NCBI RefSeq assembly: GCF_014204865.1
Contig: NZ_JACHMG010000001.1
Location: forward strand, 4,304,501 to 4,368,500
Direction: 5' to 3'
Length of the DNA: 64,000 nucleotides
Source of the DNA: Amycolatopsis jiangsuensis
GTDB taxonomy: Bacteria; Actinomycetota; Actinomycetes; Mycobacteriales; Pseudonocardiaceae
Below the pieces are notes generated by a model. The model was not told where the DNA came from and did not search any database. It worked only from the letters and a program-made list of their open reading frames with translations. A program made the position numbers and the translations under genes. Within the stretch, counting starts at the first letter, position 1. Each line of letters begins with the position of its first letter. Positions 22,090 through 30,880 of the stretch are shown one piece after another.

Positions 22090-22383
22090 TCAGTTGATGA
22101 CGGCCAGCACGTCGCGGGCGGAGAGGATCAGGTAGTCCTCACCGTTGTACTTGACCTCGGTACCGCCGTACTTGGAGTAGATGACGACGTCGCCCACGGC
22201 CACGTCGAGCGGCACGCGGTTGCCCTTGTCGTCGATCCGGCCCGGGCCCACGGCCAGAACCTTGCCCTCCTGGGGCTTCTCCTTGGCGGTGTCGGGGATG
22301 ACGAGGCCGGAAGCGGTCGTCTCCTCGGCCTCGCTCGTCTGGACAACGATCTTGTCCTCGAGCGGCTTGATGTTCACGCTCAC
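22090..22383 (-). CDS. groES: co-chaperonin GroES
   Basis: A 97-residue ring subunit that caps GroEL. The start is GTG 22383 ([14 protein letters not shown]), since GGAGGTC precedes it by 8 bases and the encoded product then has the family length; a longer frame to 22419 is open but not needed. The mobile-loop segment ([20 protein letters not shown]) and C-terminal [13 protein letters not shown] are typical. Confidence 0.97.
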   Translation of the reverse strand: MSVNIKPLEDKIVVQTSEAEETTASGLVIPDTAKEKPQEGKVLAVGPGRIDDKGNRVPLDVAVGDVVIYSKYGGTEVKYNGEDYLILSARDVLAVIN

Positions 22384-22482
22384 CGGGTTGACCTCCACGG
22401 TCGTCGAAAGCGTCGGCATGATGACTTACGGCTCATACCACCCCCGCCGTCGCGGGTGCCGGGGCGTGTCCGGGCCGTGCAA

Positions 22483-22509
22483 TTAGCACTCTAGCCACGG
22501 GAGTGCCAG
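22483..22509 (-). promoter_or_regulatory. CIRCE operator for HrcA
   Basis: TTAGCACTC, nine bases, then GAGTGCCAG matches the CIRCE inverted repeat (consensus TTAGCACTC-N9-GAGTGCTAA) with two mismatches in the second arm. It lies 100 bases upstream of groES and overlaps a promoter candidate, so HrcA repression released by heat is expected. Confidence 0.9.
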
Positions 22510-22517
22510 CTTCGCAA
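22488..22517 (-). promoter_or_regulatory. groES-groEL promoter candidate
   Basis: On the minus strand TTGCGA (22512-22517) and TAGAGT (22488-22493) are 18 bases apart. The -10 box lies within the CIRCE element, as expected for HrcA control. Confidence 0.6.
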
Positions 22518-22543
22518 GGAGGGTCCGTTCGACGGGGTGAAAC

Positions 22544-22555
22544 CTTACCGGTAAG
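22544..22555. promoter_or_regulatory. 12-bp perfect palindrome
   Basis: CTTACCGGTAAG is a perfect palindrome in the 285-bp intergenic region between groES and the amidase gene. Its size and place suit an operator for a dimeric regulator of either gene. The regulator is unknown. Confidence 0.35.
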
Positions 22556-22668
22556 CGCCTGACCGGCGGCGGGGCCGCTCGGGCTCATCGCGCCGGCCGG
22601 GGCTTACCCACCGGGGCGGTTGCGGTTAGATTCCTACCGAACGGCATCCGATCCTGGGGGTTCCCGCC

Positions 22669-24591
22669 ATGTCGCGTCCGGTTTCGCAGCTTCCCCGGTG
22701 GTTGGCCGCCGCCGGGGCTTCAGTGGTGCTCGCGGGAAGCCTGGCCGCTCCCGCGCACGCGGGCCCGTCCTCGCGGCAGCAGGAGTTCGGCTCCGCGGCC
22801 GCGGAGTTCGGCGTACCGCTGAACGTGCTGCTCGGCGTGTCCTACCTGGAGTCCCGCTGGGACTCCCACGCGGGTACGCCGAGCACGTCCGCCGGGTATG
22901 GCCCGATGCACCTCACCGACCTGCGCGCGGCCGGCGGGCTCGGCAGCGAGTTCGACAGCGGCGAAGATCCGCGCGGTGACGACGCCCGTCCCGCGCTGCA
23001 CCCGGTGGCCGCCAAGCCCACCGCTCCCCCGCCGGGTCTGCAGACCGTCGACGAGGCTGCCGCGCTGTTGCACACCGACGCGGCGAAGCTGCGTACGGAC
23101 GCCGCAGAGAACATCCGCGGTGGCGCGGCGCTGCTCGCGCGCTATCAGCAGCAGCTCGGCGTGCACAGTGCCGACGCGAAGGACTGGTACGGAGCCGTCG
23201 CGCGGTACAGCGGATCTGAGGACGCGACGGCTGCCCGTACGTTCGCCGACGAGGTCTTCGACATGATCAGCAAAGGCATGTCCCGCATCACGGACGACGG
23301 CCAGACCGTCACGCTGACGGCCGCGTCGGCCGGCACGCCTGACCGGTCGCAGGTCGCACGGCTGGGGTTGCGCGCCGACGCACCGGCCGGCGCGGAATGC
23401 CCGAAGTCGGTGGCGTGCGAATCCGTGCCCGCGCCGTACCAGGAAAACCCCGACGGCAGCTATGGCAACCACGACCTCGCGGACCGCCCGCGGAGCCAGA
23501 AGATCGACTACATCGTCATCCACGACACCGAAACCAGCTGGGACGCGGCGCTGAAGCTGGCGCAGGACCCCACCTACCTCGCCTGGCACTACACCGTGCG
23601 TTCGTCCGACGGCCGGATCGCCCAGCACGTGCCGACGAAGGACGTCGGCTGGCACGCGGGAAACTGGTACGTGAACTCGAAGTCGATCGGCGTCGAGCAC
23701 GAGGGCTTCGGCGCGAAGGGGACCTGGTACACCGAGGCGATGTACCGGTCGTCGGCCAAGCTCGTCGGCTACCTCGCCCGGCGTTACGGGATCCCGCTCG
23801 ACCGCGCGCACATCATCGGCCACGACAACGTGCCCGGCACGACCCCGTCGACCATCGCGGGCATGCACTGGGACCCGGGCCCCTACTGGGACTGGGCGCA
23901 CTACTTCGACCTGCTCGGCGCCCCGCTGCGGCCGACCGGGCGTCCGGGCTCGGGGCTGGTCACCATCGCGCCCTCGTTCGAGCGCAACCAGCTCACCTTC
24001 ACCGGCTGCGACGAGATCGGCTCCGGAAACCCTTGTGCTGCCACGAGTTCCGAGGCCGTCGTCCTGCACACCGCGCCGAGCGACACCGCGCCGCTGCTGA
24101 ACGACGCCGGACTGCACGGCACCGATCCGTCCACAATGGATGTGTCCGATGTGGGCAGCCGGATGGCGACCGGCCAGAAGTACGCGGTCGCCGGCACCCA
24201 GGGTGACTGGACCGCGGTCTGGTACCTCGGCCAGAAGGGCTGGTTCCACAACCCGCGCACCGCACCCACCGCGTTGCCCGCCGGCGGCATGGTGGCCACG
24301 CCGAAGCCTGGCCGGGCGAGCGTGCCGGTCTACGGCCGCGCGTACCCGGAGGCGTCGGCCTACCCGTCGAACGTGCCGGCGCAGGACCTCGAGCCGATGC
24401 CGTACACGCTGGCGGCCGGCCAGAAGTACGCGGTGGGCGGAGTGGTCGGCTCGGAGTACTTCTCCGCCACCACCTTCGACCCCGCGGACCATGTCGTGGT
24501 GCGCGGCACGACGAAGTACGTGGAGATCCAGTTCGGCCACCGGGTCGAGTACGTCAACCTGGACGACGTGCAGTTGCGCCCGGCGCTCTGA
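22669..24591 (+). CDS. secreted N-acetylmuramoyl-L-alanine amidase
   Basis: A 640-residue exported wall hydrolase with a Sec signal peptide ending at SLAAPAHA. Residues about 40-70 (GVPLNVLLGVSYLESRWDSH) resemble a lytic transglycosylase/lysozyme start. The amidase_2 domain lies at about 280-430, with zinc-ligand motifs DYIVIHDTETS, GWHAGNW and RAHIIGHDNVPGT. Two C-terminal SH3-like repeats share the GQKYAVxG pattern (ATGQKYAVAGTQGDW and AAGQKYAVGGVVGSE) and probably bind the wall. It cleaves the amide bond between MurNAc and the stem peptide. It stands alone, divergent from groES. Confidence 0.93.
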   Translation: MSRPVSQLPRWLAAAGASVVLAGSLAAPAHAGPSSRQQEFGSAAAEFGVPLNVLLGVSYLESRWDSHAGTPSTSAGYGPMHLTDLRAAGGLGSEFDSGEDPRGDDARPALHPVAAKPTAPPPGLQTVDEAAALLHTDAAKLRTDAAENIRGGAALLARYQQQLGVHSADAKDWYGAVARYSGSEDATAARTFADEVFDMISKGMSRITDDGQTVTLTAASAGTPDRSQVARLGLRADAPAGAECPKSVACESVPAPYQENPDGSYGNHDLADRPRSQKIDYIVIHDTETSWDAALKLAQDPTYLAWHYTVRSSDGRIAQHVPTKDVGWHAGNWYVNSKSIGVEHEGFGAKGTWYTEAMYRSSAKLVGYLARRYGIPLDRAHIIGHDNVPGTTPSTIAGMHWDPGPYWDWAHYFDLLGAPLRPTGRPGSGLVTIAPSFERNQLTFTGCDEIGSGNPCAATSSEAVVLHTAPSDTAPLLNDAGLHGTDPSTMDVSDVGSRMATGQKYAVAGTQGDWTAVWYLGQKGWFHNPRTAPTALPAGGMVATPKPGRASVPVYGRAYPEASAYPSNVPAQDLEPMPYTLAAGQKYAVGGVVGSEYFSATTFDPADHVVVRGTTKYVEIQFGHRVEYVNLDDVQLRPAL

Positions 24592-24768
24592 CACCGCCCC
24601 GCCGACGCCGCTCGCGTCCGTGCGGTCGGTGTCGGCGGCCGTGACGTGGGTATCCCCGCGTCGACCTCGGCTGTGGATCACGGTGCCGCTCGGTGATCGC
24701 GGCTCACCCGCGCAGACCTGACCGGCACCACCCAGCCGGCAGCCCGGTCGTCCGGGACACTCGAAAGG

Positions 24769-25938
24769 GTGAAAGTGGTGGACGTGATGTTGCTGGCCGG
24801 GACCCGGCCGGAGGCGGTCAAGCTGGCGCCGCTGGCCAAGGCGCTGGACGCGCGCCCCGGGTTGCGGCCGCTGTTCGTGCACAGCGGGCAGCACCCGGAC
24901 ATGGTCGAGCAGGCGCTGGCGCCGTTCGAGCGCGCCGTGGACGGCTGGCTGGAAATACCGCCGCGGGTGTCCGGCACGCAGGCGGAGCTGATGTCCGGGA
25001 TGCTGCCCGCACTCGATGAAGCGTTGCGGCGGTACGCACCTGGCGCCGTCGTCGTGCAGGGTGACACAGCCACCGCGCTGGCCGGCGCGCTCACTGCGTT
25101 CTGGCTCGGCATTCCCGTGGTGCACCTGGAGGCCGGGCTTCGCACGCACGATCTGACCTCCCCGTTCCCGGAGGAGGGCACGCGGCAGATGATCTCCCGG
25201 ATCGCCGCGCTGCACCTGACCCCGGGACCGGCCGCGGCCGCGAAGCTGCGTGCCGAGGGCATCCCGGCCGAGCGAATCGTGGTCAGCGGCAACACCGTGG
25301 TCGACGCGGTGCTCGCCATCGCCGCCCGCGACCTGCCCGCCCGCGATCCGGCGCTGGCGTTGCTGGAGATGGGGATCGCCGAGGCTGGCGAGCAGCTGAT
25401 GCTGGTCACCTCGCATCGCCGCGAGTCCTGGGGCGAGCCGCTGTCCCACACGCTGGCCGCGGTGCGCCGGATCGTCGACGCGCACCCGCGGGTCCAGGTG
25501 CTCTTCCCTGCGCACCCGAACCCGGCGGTGCGCGCACAGGTGGAAACGGCGCTGCGCGAGGTTCCCCGGGTCACCGTCACCGAGCCGCTGGAGTACCCGG
25601 ACCTGGTCCGCGCGCTGCGCCTCGCGACACTCGTGCTCACCGACTCCGGCGGTGTCCAGGAGGAGGCGCCGACGTTCGGCACCCCGGTCCTCATCCTGCG
25701 CGACACGACGGAACGCCCGGAGGCGGTGGCGGCGGGCTGTGCCTGGCTGGTGGGCACGGACGCGGACCTGATCACCAGCACCGCCGGACGAGTGCTGTCC
25801 GGGGAACTCCACGCGGCGACCTCCGCGAACCCTTACGGCGACGGCTCCGCGGCCATCCGGTCGGCGGCGGCGATCGAGGCGCTGCTGGGTCTCGCGGACC
25901 CGGCTGCCACCGCGAATCTGCGGGCCACGGCCGGCTGA
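24769..25938 (+). CDS. wecB: UDP-GlcNAc 2-epimerase (non-hydrolysing)
   Basis: A 389-residue epimerase that makes UDP-ManNAc from UDP-GlcNAc for wall or surface glycans. Family motifs GTRPEAVKLAPL, HLEAGLRTHD, TSHRRESWGE and TDSGGVQEEAPTFG are all present. GTG 24769 is used; GTG 24775 is as likely, since the GAAAGGG ribosome site at 24764-24769 would fit it better. The gene is alone on the plus strand, convergent with tsaD. Confidence 0.93.
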   Translation: MKVVDVMLLAGTRPEAVKLAPLAKALDARPGLRPLFVHSGQHPDMVEQALAPFERAVDGWLEIPPRVSGTQAELMSGMLPALDEALRRYAPGAVVVQGDTATALAGALTAFWLGIPVVHLEAGLRTHDLTSPFPEEGTRQMISRIAALHLTPGPAAAAKLRAEGIPAERIVVSGNTVVDAVLAIAARDLPARDPALALLEMGIAEAGEQLMLVTSHRRESWGEPLSHTLAAVRRIVDAHPRVQVLFPAHPNPAVRAQVETALREVPRVTVTEPLEYPDLVRALRLATLVLTDSGGVQEEAPTFGTPVLILRDTTERPEAVAAGCAWLVGTDADLITSTAGRVLSGELHAATSANPYGDGSAAIRSAAAIEALLGLADPAATANLRATAG

Positions 25939-25975
25939 GCTTCGCCGCTCGCCGACGTGGTCAGAGGGACCGCCT

Positions 25976-27022
25976 TCAGAGGGACACTGTCTGCACCGGC
26001 AACGCCGGATTGGCGGAGAAGTCCATCGGCGTCGTCGCGCGGTCCGCTGCCACCACGTGCGCACCCAGCGCCGCGATCATCGCGCCGTTGTCCGTGCACA
26101 GGCGCGGGCGCGGCACCCGCAGTTCGATACCCGCCTCGGCACAGCGTTCCGCGGCCAGTTCGGACAGCCGGGAGTTCGCGGCCACGCCGCCGGAGATCAC
26201 CAGGGTGCCGATGCCCTGTTCACGGGCGGCGCGGATCGCCTTGGCGGTGAGCACGTCCGCGACCGCCTCCTGGAAGGACGCGGCCACGTCGTTCACCGGG
26301 ACGTCGGCGCCCGTGCGCTCGGCGTTCTCCACCCAGCGCGCGACCGCCGTTTTCAAGCCGGAGAAGGAGAAGTCGAACTTCGCGTCCCGTGGGCCGGTCA
26401 TCCCGCGCGGGAACGCGATCGCCGAGGAGTTGCCCTGTTTGGCCGCCTTGTCGATCGGTGGACCGCCGGGATAAGGCAGGTCCAGCACGCGGGCCACCTT
26501 GTCGTACGCCTCGCCCGCCGCATCGTCCACAGTGGAGCCGAGTTCGGTGATCCGGGACGCGATGTCGTCGACCCGCAGCAGTTGCGTGTGCCCGCCGGAC
26601 ACCAGCAGCGCGAGCACCGGCGAGGGCAGCGGCCCGTGTTGCAGGGTGTCCACCGCGATGTGCCCGGCGAGGTGGTTCACGCCGTACAGCGGCACGCCCA
26701 GGGCCGAGGCGTACGCCTTCGCCGCCGAAACACCCACCAGCAACGCTCCGGCAAGACCGGGACCCGCGGTGACCGCGATGGCGTCCACATCGGACAGCTT
26801 CAGCCCGGCAGTGCCGAACGCCCGCTCCGCGGTGGGCACCATGGCCTCCAGATGCGCCCGGCTGGCCACCTCCGGCACCACGCCGCCGAAGCGCGCGTGC
26901 TGGTCGACGCTCGACGCGACCTCGTCCGCGAGCAGCTCCACCGCACCGTCGTCGTGCAGCCGGACGAGGCCGACACCGGTCTCGTCACAGGAACTTTCGA
27001 TGCCCATGATGACGCGGGACAT
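25976..27022 (-). CDS. tsaD: tRNA t6A37 threonylcarbamoyltransferase TsaD
   Basis: A 348-residue ASKHA-fold enzyme that transfers the threonylcarbamoyl group to A37 of ANN-decoding tRNAs. The start ATG 27022 ([15 protein letters not shown]) overlaps the rimI stop by one base. The metal-binding HxxxH motif is in [12 protein letters not shown], and the ATP-site motifs SGGHTQLL and [10 protein letters not shown] are present. It works with TsaB (encoded two genes upstream in this operon) and TsaE (8.3 kb away here). Confidence 0.97.
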   Translation of the reverse strand: MSRVIMGIESSCDETGVGLVRLHDDGAVELLADEVASSVDQHARFGGVVPEVASRAHLEAMVPTAERAFGTAGLKLSDVDAIAVTAGPGLAGALLVGVSAAKAYASALGVPLYGVNHLAGHIAVDTLQHGPLPSPVLALLVSGGHTQLLRVDDIASRITELGSTVDDAAGEAYDKVARVLDLPYPGGPPIDKAAKQGNSSAIAFPRGMTGPRDAKFDFSFSGLKTAVARWVENAERTGADVPVNDVAASFQEAVADVLTAKAIRAAREQGIGTLVISGGVAANSRLSELAAERCAEAGIELRVPRPRLCTDNGAMIAALGAHVVAADRATTPMDFSANPALPVQTVSL

Positions 27023-27504
27023 CAGCGGGCCACCTCGTCTCGTGCCGGGGCCTGCGCGGGGCGGGCCATGGTGAACGCGTCGGCCCCGGAAGGCTGGTAG
27101 TACCGCTTCCGGATGCCGAGCTTCTGGAAGCCGTGCGCCTCGTACAGGCGCACAGCGGGGTCGTTGTCGGTGCGCACCTCGAGGAACACCTGCGCGCTCA
27201 CCTCGTCGGCCTGCGTCAACAACGCACGCAGCAGCGCCTTGCCGATGCCCTGCCCCTGCGCGTGCGGAACCACGCCGATGGTGTGCACCTCCGCCTCGTA
27301 GTCGCCGCGGCGGCCGACTACGGCCAGCCCGGCGTAGCCCAGCAGCTCCGCGCCGTCGTCCGAACGCGCGGCCACGTAGTAGTAGCCCTGATCGAGTTCG
27401 GACTGGAACGCGCGGCTGCTCCACGGGTCATCGCCGGGGAAGAGGACCTTCTCGATCTCCGCGCACTTCGCGACGTCGGCGGGGCGCAGTTGATCCAGCT
27501 TCAC
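27022..27504 (-). CDS. rimI: ribosomal-protein-alanine N-acetyltransferase
   Basis: A 160-residue GNAT acetyltransferase from GTG 27504 ([18 protein letters not shown]). The acetyl-CoA site reads [15 protein letters not shown] and the C-terminal [19 protein letters not shown] is typical of RimI, which acetylates the N-terminus of ribosomal protein S18 and related targets. It overlaps tsaB by four bases and tsaD by one base, so the three are tightly coupled. Confidence 0.95.
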   Translation of the reverse strand: MKLDQLRPADVAKCAEIEKVLFPGDDPWSSRAFQSELDQGYYYVAARSDDGAELLGYAGLAVVGRRGDYEAEVHTIGVVPHAQGQGIGKALLRALLTQADEVSAQVFLEVRTDNDPAVRLYEAHGFQKLGIRKRYYQPSGADAFTMARPAQAPARDEVAR

Positions 27505-28166
27505 GGCGCGGTCACCCGCTTGCGCGCAGTGGGTTCCACAGCGTCCGGACGGCGCAGGTACAGCGGCGTCAGCGGCTCTGGCTCCGTACGCGCGAGCAGT
27601 TGTTCGCGGGCGGCTCGCACCAGGCCTGTCGGCGACGGGAAGCGCGGCTCGATCGGCACGACACCGGCAGCGTCCGCGTACTGCAGCGCGCCGTCTCCTG
27701 CCGCCACGCGGGCCTCCGCGCTCACCTCCGCAGGACGCTGTACGTGCGGGCCGTCCACGCGCACGCCTGATGCGTCGTACGCCGCCCAGTACACCTCGCG
27801 TCGCCGCGCGTCGGTGAAGACCAGGAACGGCCGGTCCGTACGCACCACGTCGGCCGCGATGGCGTCGAGGCTGCACACGGGGTACGCCGGGATGCCGAGC
27901 GCATGCGCGTACGCGGCCGCAGTCGCCATGCCCGCCCGCAGACCCGTGAACGGCCCGGGACCCACGCCGCAAACGATTGCCTCGAGGTCGCGCAGCGTGA
28001 TCCCGGCGGCCTCGGCGGCAGCGAGCGCATGCGGGGCGATCAGCTCACCGTGCGCCCGCGGATCCACCGTGACCCGGTCGGCCCGGGTGACGAGTTCGGT
28101 GTCATCGACCGCGACGATCCCCGCGGTCACCGCCGGGGTCGCCGTGTCGATCGCCAGTACCAGCAC
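27501..28166 (-). CDS. tsaB: t6A biosynthesis protein TsaB
   Basis: A 221-residue TsaB (YeaZ) partner of TsaD, which stimulates t6A formation. GTG 28166 gives the family N-terminus LVLAIDTATPAVTAG. The GVGPGPFTGLRAG motif is intact. It is the first gene of the tsaB-rimI-tsaD operon. Upstream is a 243-bp divergent region shared with the PE-like gene, with a TTATGCT box near 28340. Confidence 0.96.
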   Translation of the reverse strand: MLVLAIDTATPAVTAGIVAVDDTELVTRADRVTVDPRAHGELIAPHALAAAEAAGITLRDLEAIVCGVGPGPFTGLRAGMATAAAYAHALGIPAYPVCSLDAIAADVVRTDRPFLVFTDARRREVYWAAYDASGVRVDGPHVQRPAEVSAEARVAAGDGALQYADAAGVVPIEPRFPSPTGLVRAAREQLLARTEPEPLTPLYLRRPDAVEPTARKRVTAP

Positions 28167-28409
28167 GATTTCCCAGGGTAGTCCTGCGGCCGTCGGCAGC
28201 CGCCGGAAGGTCGGTATCCACAACTGTTCCGACCACCCCGGACACACCCACGCTGAGCAGGGCTTCCACACCGAGGCCCGAGGAGAAGGTCACGGTTTGC
28301 CTGACCGGGGGATTTTGCCCGCATCGGGAACCGCAACCGATTATGCTCGGTCAGAGTGCCGGCGGCCGCGAGCAGTGCAGCCGGAAGTGGGGCAAGGGGG
28401 AGCGCCGTC

Positions 28410-28919
28410 GTGGGCAACGACCAGTCGTCGGGTACGGACCAGTCGTCGGGTGACGAGCAGCCGCCGGATGGGCGCGCCGGGTATCTCAGCCCGGAGGAGC
28501 AAGCCCTGCGCGACCGGCAGGACAAGCAGTACAACGAGGCGATGAACACCGCCGGCACGCACATCTACCAGCGGCGCGCCGCCGAAGACGCCAAGGTCAA
28601 CGCCGCTGCCGCCGGCGGCGGCTTCAAGATGGACATCGGCGCGATGAAGTCCCTGCTCCCGGACTGGCAGGACATCGCGGACGAACTTTTCAGTATGGTC
28701 CGCGATGGGCGGCAGATGAAGGGCATCTCGAAGCCTGCCGAAGACCCAGCCAGCACCATGCAAAAGCAAGCCGCCGACAGTCATGCCGATGCATATGTCG
28801 AGAGCCTCATGCAACAGCACGCGTACGCCCAGGGCTACGCGGATCAGCTGAAGCAAGCCATCGCCAAGTACGAGCAGCAAGACCAGGCGAACACTCACGG
28901 CCTCGACAAGCAAGGATGA
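28410..28919 (+). CDS. PE-like candidate T7SS substrate
   Basis: A 169-residue soluble helical protein from GTG 28410, with AAGGGGGAG ribosome site 7 bases upstream. The N-terminal 30 residues are polar and disordered. The C-terminal half forms helices (DAYVESLMQQHAYAQGYADQ and following) ending in a YEQQD motif, which fits the YxxxD/E type VII export signal that follows a helical hairpin. It heads a four-gene group with a lipoprotein, a PPE-like protein and EspG, so it is probably the PE-like partner of the PPE-like protein. There is no PE or WXG motif, so the substrate role is an inference. Confidence 0.78.
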   Translation: MGNDQSSGTDQSSGDEQPPDGRAGYLSPEEQALRDRQDKQYNEAMNTAGTHIYQRRAAEDAKVNAAAAGGGFKMDIGAMKSLLPDWQDIADELFSMVRDGRQMKGISKPAEDPASTMQKQAADSHADAYVESLMQQHAYAQGYADQLKQAIAKYEQQDQANTHGLDKQG

Positions 28920-28923
28920 CCCG

Positions 28924-29526
28924 GTGACGAAAACGATCGCCCGCACCTTGACCGCCGGCATCCTGTTGCTCAGCGCAACGGCCTGCTCGTCCGAGTCCGG
29001 CACATCGAATCCGGCGACCTCGAGCAACGCACCCACGTCGCCGTCCAGCACAGGACCCAAGGTGCCGCAGGTGACCACTCCGCTCGACGTCACCAAGTAC
29101 GAGCAAGACCCGTGTTCCGCGCTCACCCAAACACAAGCCACTCAGGTATTCAACGCGGCGCGAAGCAGGAAGAACGACAGTAACGTCGCACCCGCATGCG
29201 ACTGGTTCGACAGCGACAACAATGGCGTCAGTCTCGGGTTTCTTCCTGGCCAGGGAGGATTGACGACCGTCTACGGAAACAGTAGCGGATCCAGCGCAGG
29301 CTACTTTGAAGCAGCGCCTGACGTCTTCGGTTATCCTGCCGCTTTTTCTGACGTTTCGGATGACCGAAAGAACGGCGCATGTCAGATTTTCGTCGGCGTC
29401 ACCAGCGATGAAGCTTTCTCAGTGTCGTCGCTTCTCCGACCGAGTTCATCCTCTTACAGTGATCCGTGTTCATTGGTAACGAAAGTCGCGGAAGCCGCGG
29501 TGGCTACGATCAAGGCAGGTGCGTGA
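28924..29526 (+). CDS. DUF3558 lipoprotein
   Basis: A 200-residue lipoprotein from GTG 28924. The signal peptide ends in the lipobox SATAC. After a Ser/Pro/Thr linker the mature part has the DUF3558 layout: DPCSALTQTQATQVFN, then a second cysteine in PACDWFD and further Cys in KNGACQIF and SDPCSLV, likely paired as disulfides. DUF3558 lipoproteins often sit beside WXG/PPE genes in Pseudonocardiaceae. The stop overlaps the next start (TGATG). Codon choice seems slightly AT-richer than in its neighbours. Confidence 0.88.
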   Translation: MTKTIARTLTAGILLLSATACSSESGTSNPATSSNAPTSPSSTGPKVPQVTTPLDVTKYEQDPCSALTQTQATQVFNAARSRKNDSNVAPACDWFDSDNNGVSLGFLPGQGGLTTVYGNSSGSSAGYFEAAPDVFGYPAAFSDVSDDRKNGACQIFVGVTSDEAFSVSSLLRPSSSSYSDPCSLVTKVAEAAVATIKAGA

Positions 29527-30878
29527 TGGGGCTTTCTCCCCAAGAGATCGTCAAGCTGGTCAACGGCGGCAAGGGATCCGACGGCATGTACCAGGGCGCC
29601 ACCGTCGCGACCGGCCTGTCCCAGCGGCACAGTGACATCGCCGACCGGATGGTGCAGTTGCAGGGCAAGATGGGGCAGTACTGGGAAGGCGACTCGGCCG
29701 GCCAGGCCTACGCCGGGGCCGGGCCGCTCGTTCAGGCCTCCCAGACCAGCGGGCAGCATCTGCAGCAGGCACAGAACCTCTACACCGGCCAAGGCAGTTC
29801 CTTCAACGACCTGCACGCCAAGATCCAGTCCGTCGGCGACCTCGGCGACAAGCCGGCCGACGACTGGGTCAGTGGCACCCCCTTCTCGTTCCTGTCCAAC
29901 CGGTCCGACGAGATCGACGCGTGGAATCAGAAAGCCCAGGAAGTCACCGACAGTTACGAGCTCTACCACGGTCAGTCCACCGACAACTCCGGCCGGTGGA
30001 GTGATCCCTCCCAGTACGGTCAGCTGGCGCTGCCCTCGGCGGGAGGCGACTTCTCCGTCACCCAGCCAGGTGGCGGCGGGACCGCGCACCTGCCCTCCGC
30101 CTACACCCCGGGCGGGTCCGGCGGTACCGCGGACACCGGCGGCGGCCACGCGGTCGGCTACAGCGGCGGAACCGGCGACACCACCGGTTCCGGCGGCACC
30201 ACCGGTTCCGGCGGCACCACCGGTTCCGGCGGCACACCTGGTTCCGGCGGCACGCACGGCGCTTCCTCGAACGGGCACAGCGGCCAGCAGCAGGGCTGGA
30301 GTGAGCCCGGAGGCGCCCCACAACCCGGCCGGATGCCTGACACGACAACGACGTCCGGTTACGTTCCGCCCGACACGACCACCACGCACAACACCTGGCA
30401 CCCCACCGGCGGCGGCAACAGCTCCGGCCCCGGCGGCTTCGGGCCGGGCGGGTTCGGCGGCGGCCCAGGCGGCGCCGGTGGCTACGGTCCGGGTGGCTCC
30501 GGCGGCAGCGGCAGCGGCTCCGGTACCAGCGGGCGTGGTGGTTCCGTCACCGGCGGGCGTGGCGGCTTCGGCAGCGGCGGAAGCAACGCCGGCAACAGCG
30601 CCGGAAGCAACGCCGGCAACAGCCTCGGCCGAGGCGCGGGCACCGGAAGCGGCGCGTTCGGCAACGCCGAGTCCGCCGGCCGCGCGGGCGCGGGCGGCTC
30701 GGCCGGCGCCGGTGGCCGTGCGGGTGCGCCCGGGATGGGGGCCGGCGGGATGGGCCGCGGCGGCAAGGGCGAAGAGGACAAGGAACACAAGACTCCCGAC
30801 TACCTGCTCGAGGCCGATCCCGACGACGCGCTCATCGGCAAGCTGCCCAAGGCCGCCCCGCCGGTGATCGGGCTCTGA
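29526..30878 (+). CDS. PPE/WXG-like Gly-rich T7SS substrate
   Basis: A 450-residue protein from ATG 29526, overlapping the lipoprotein stop by one base. Residues 1-155 form a helical domain with a WEG turn (GQYWEGDSAGQAY) like WXG/PPE proteins. Residues about 180-410 are Gly/Thr/Ser/Ala-rich low complexity, including GSGGTT repeats. The end, HKTPDYLLEADPDDALIGKL then PKAAPPVIG, is a conserved tail seen in actinobacterial PPE-domain proteins next to EspG genes. It is probably exported by an ESX system with the PE-like protein. Confidence 0.85.
   Translation: MGLSPQEIVKLVNGGKGSDGMYQGATVATGLSQRHSDIADRMVQLQGKMGQYWEGDSAGQAYAGAGPLVQASQTSGQHLQQAQNLYTGQGSSFNDLHAKIQSVGDLGDKPADDWVSGTPFSFLSNRSDEIDAWNQKAQEVTDSYELYHGQSTDNSGRWSDPSQYGQLALPSAGGDFSVTQPGGGGTAHLPSAYTPGGSGGTADTGGGHAVGYSGGTGDTTGSGGTTGSGGTTGSGGTPGSGGTHGASSNGHSGQQQGWSEPGGAPQPGRMPDTTTTSGYVPPDTTTTHNTWHPTGGGNSSGPGGFGPGGFGGGPGGAGGYGPGGSGGSGSGSGTSGRGGSVTGGRGGFGSGGSNAGNSAGSNAGNSLGRGAGTGSGAFGNAESAGRAGAGGSAGAGGRAGAPGMGAGGMGRGGKGEEDKEHKTPDYLLEADPDDALIGKLPKAAPPVIGL
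30183..30254. repeat. 18-bp coding repeat, 4 copies
   Basis: The 18-base unit accggttccggcggcacc is repeated four times, the first two identical, encoding TGSGGT hexapeptides inside the PPE-like protein. It is a likely site of length variation. Confidence 0.85.
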
Positions 30879-30880
30879 CG

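Noticed and set aside
22720..26064. 1114-residue minus-strand open frame
   Set aside because: It is antisense to the amidase and epimerase genes, with Arg/Gly/His-rich shadow composition typical of high-GC DNA.
27023..27424. Extended TsaD start at 27424
   Set aside because: The added part is a shadow of rimI; ATG 27022 gives the family start.
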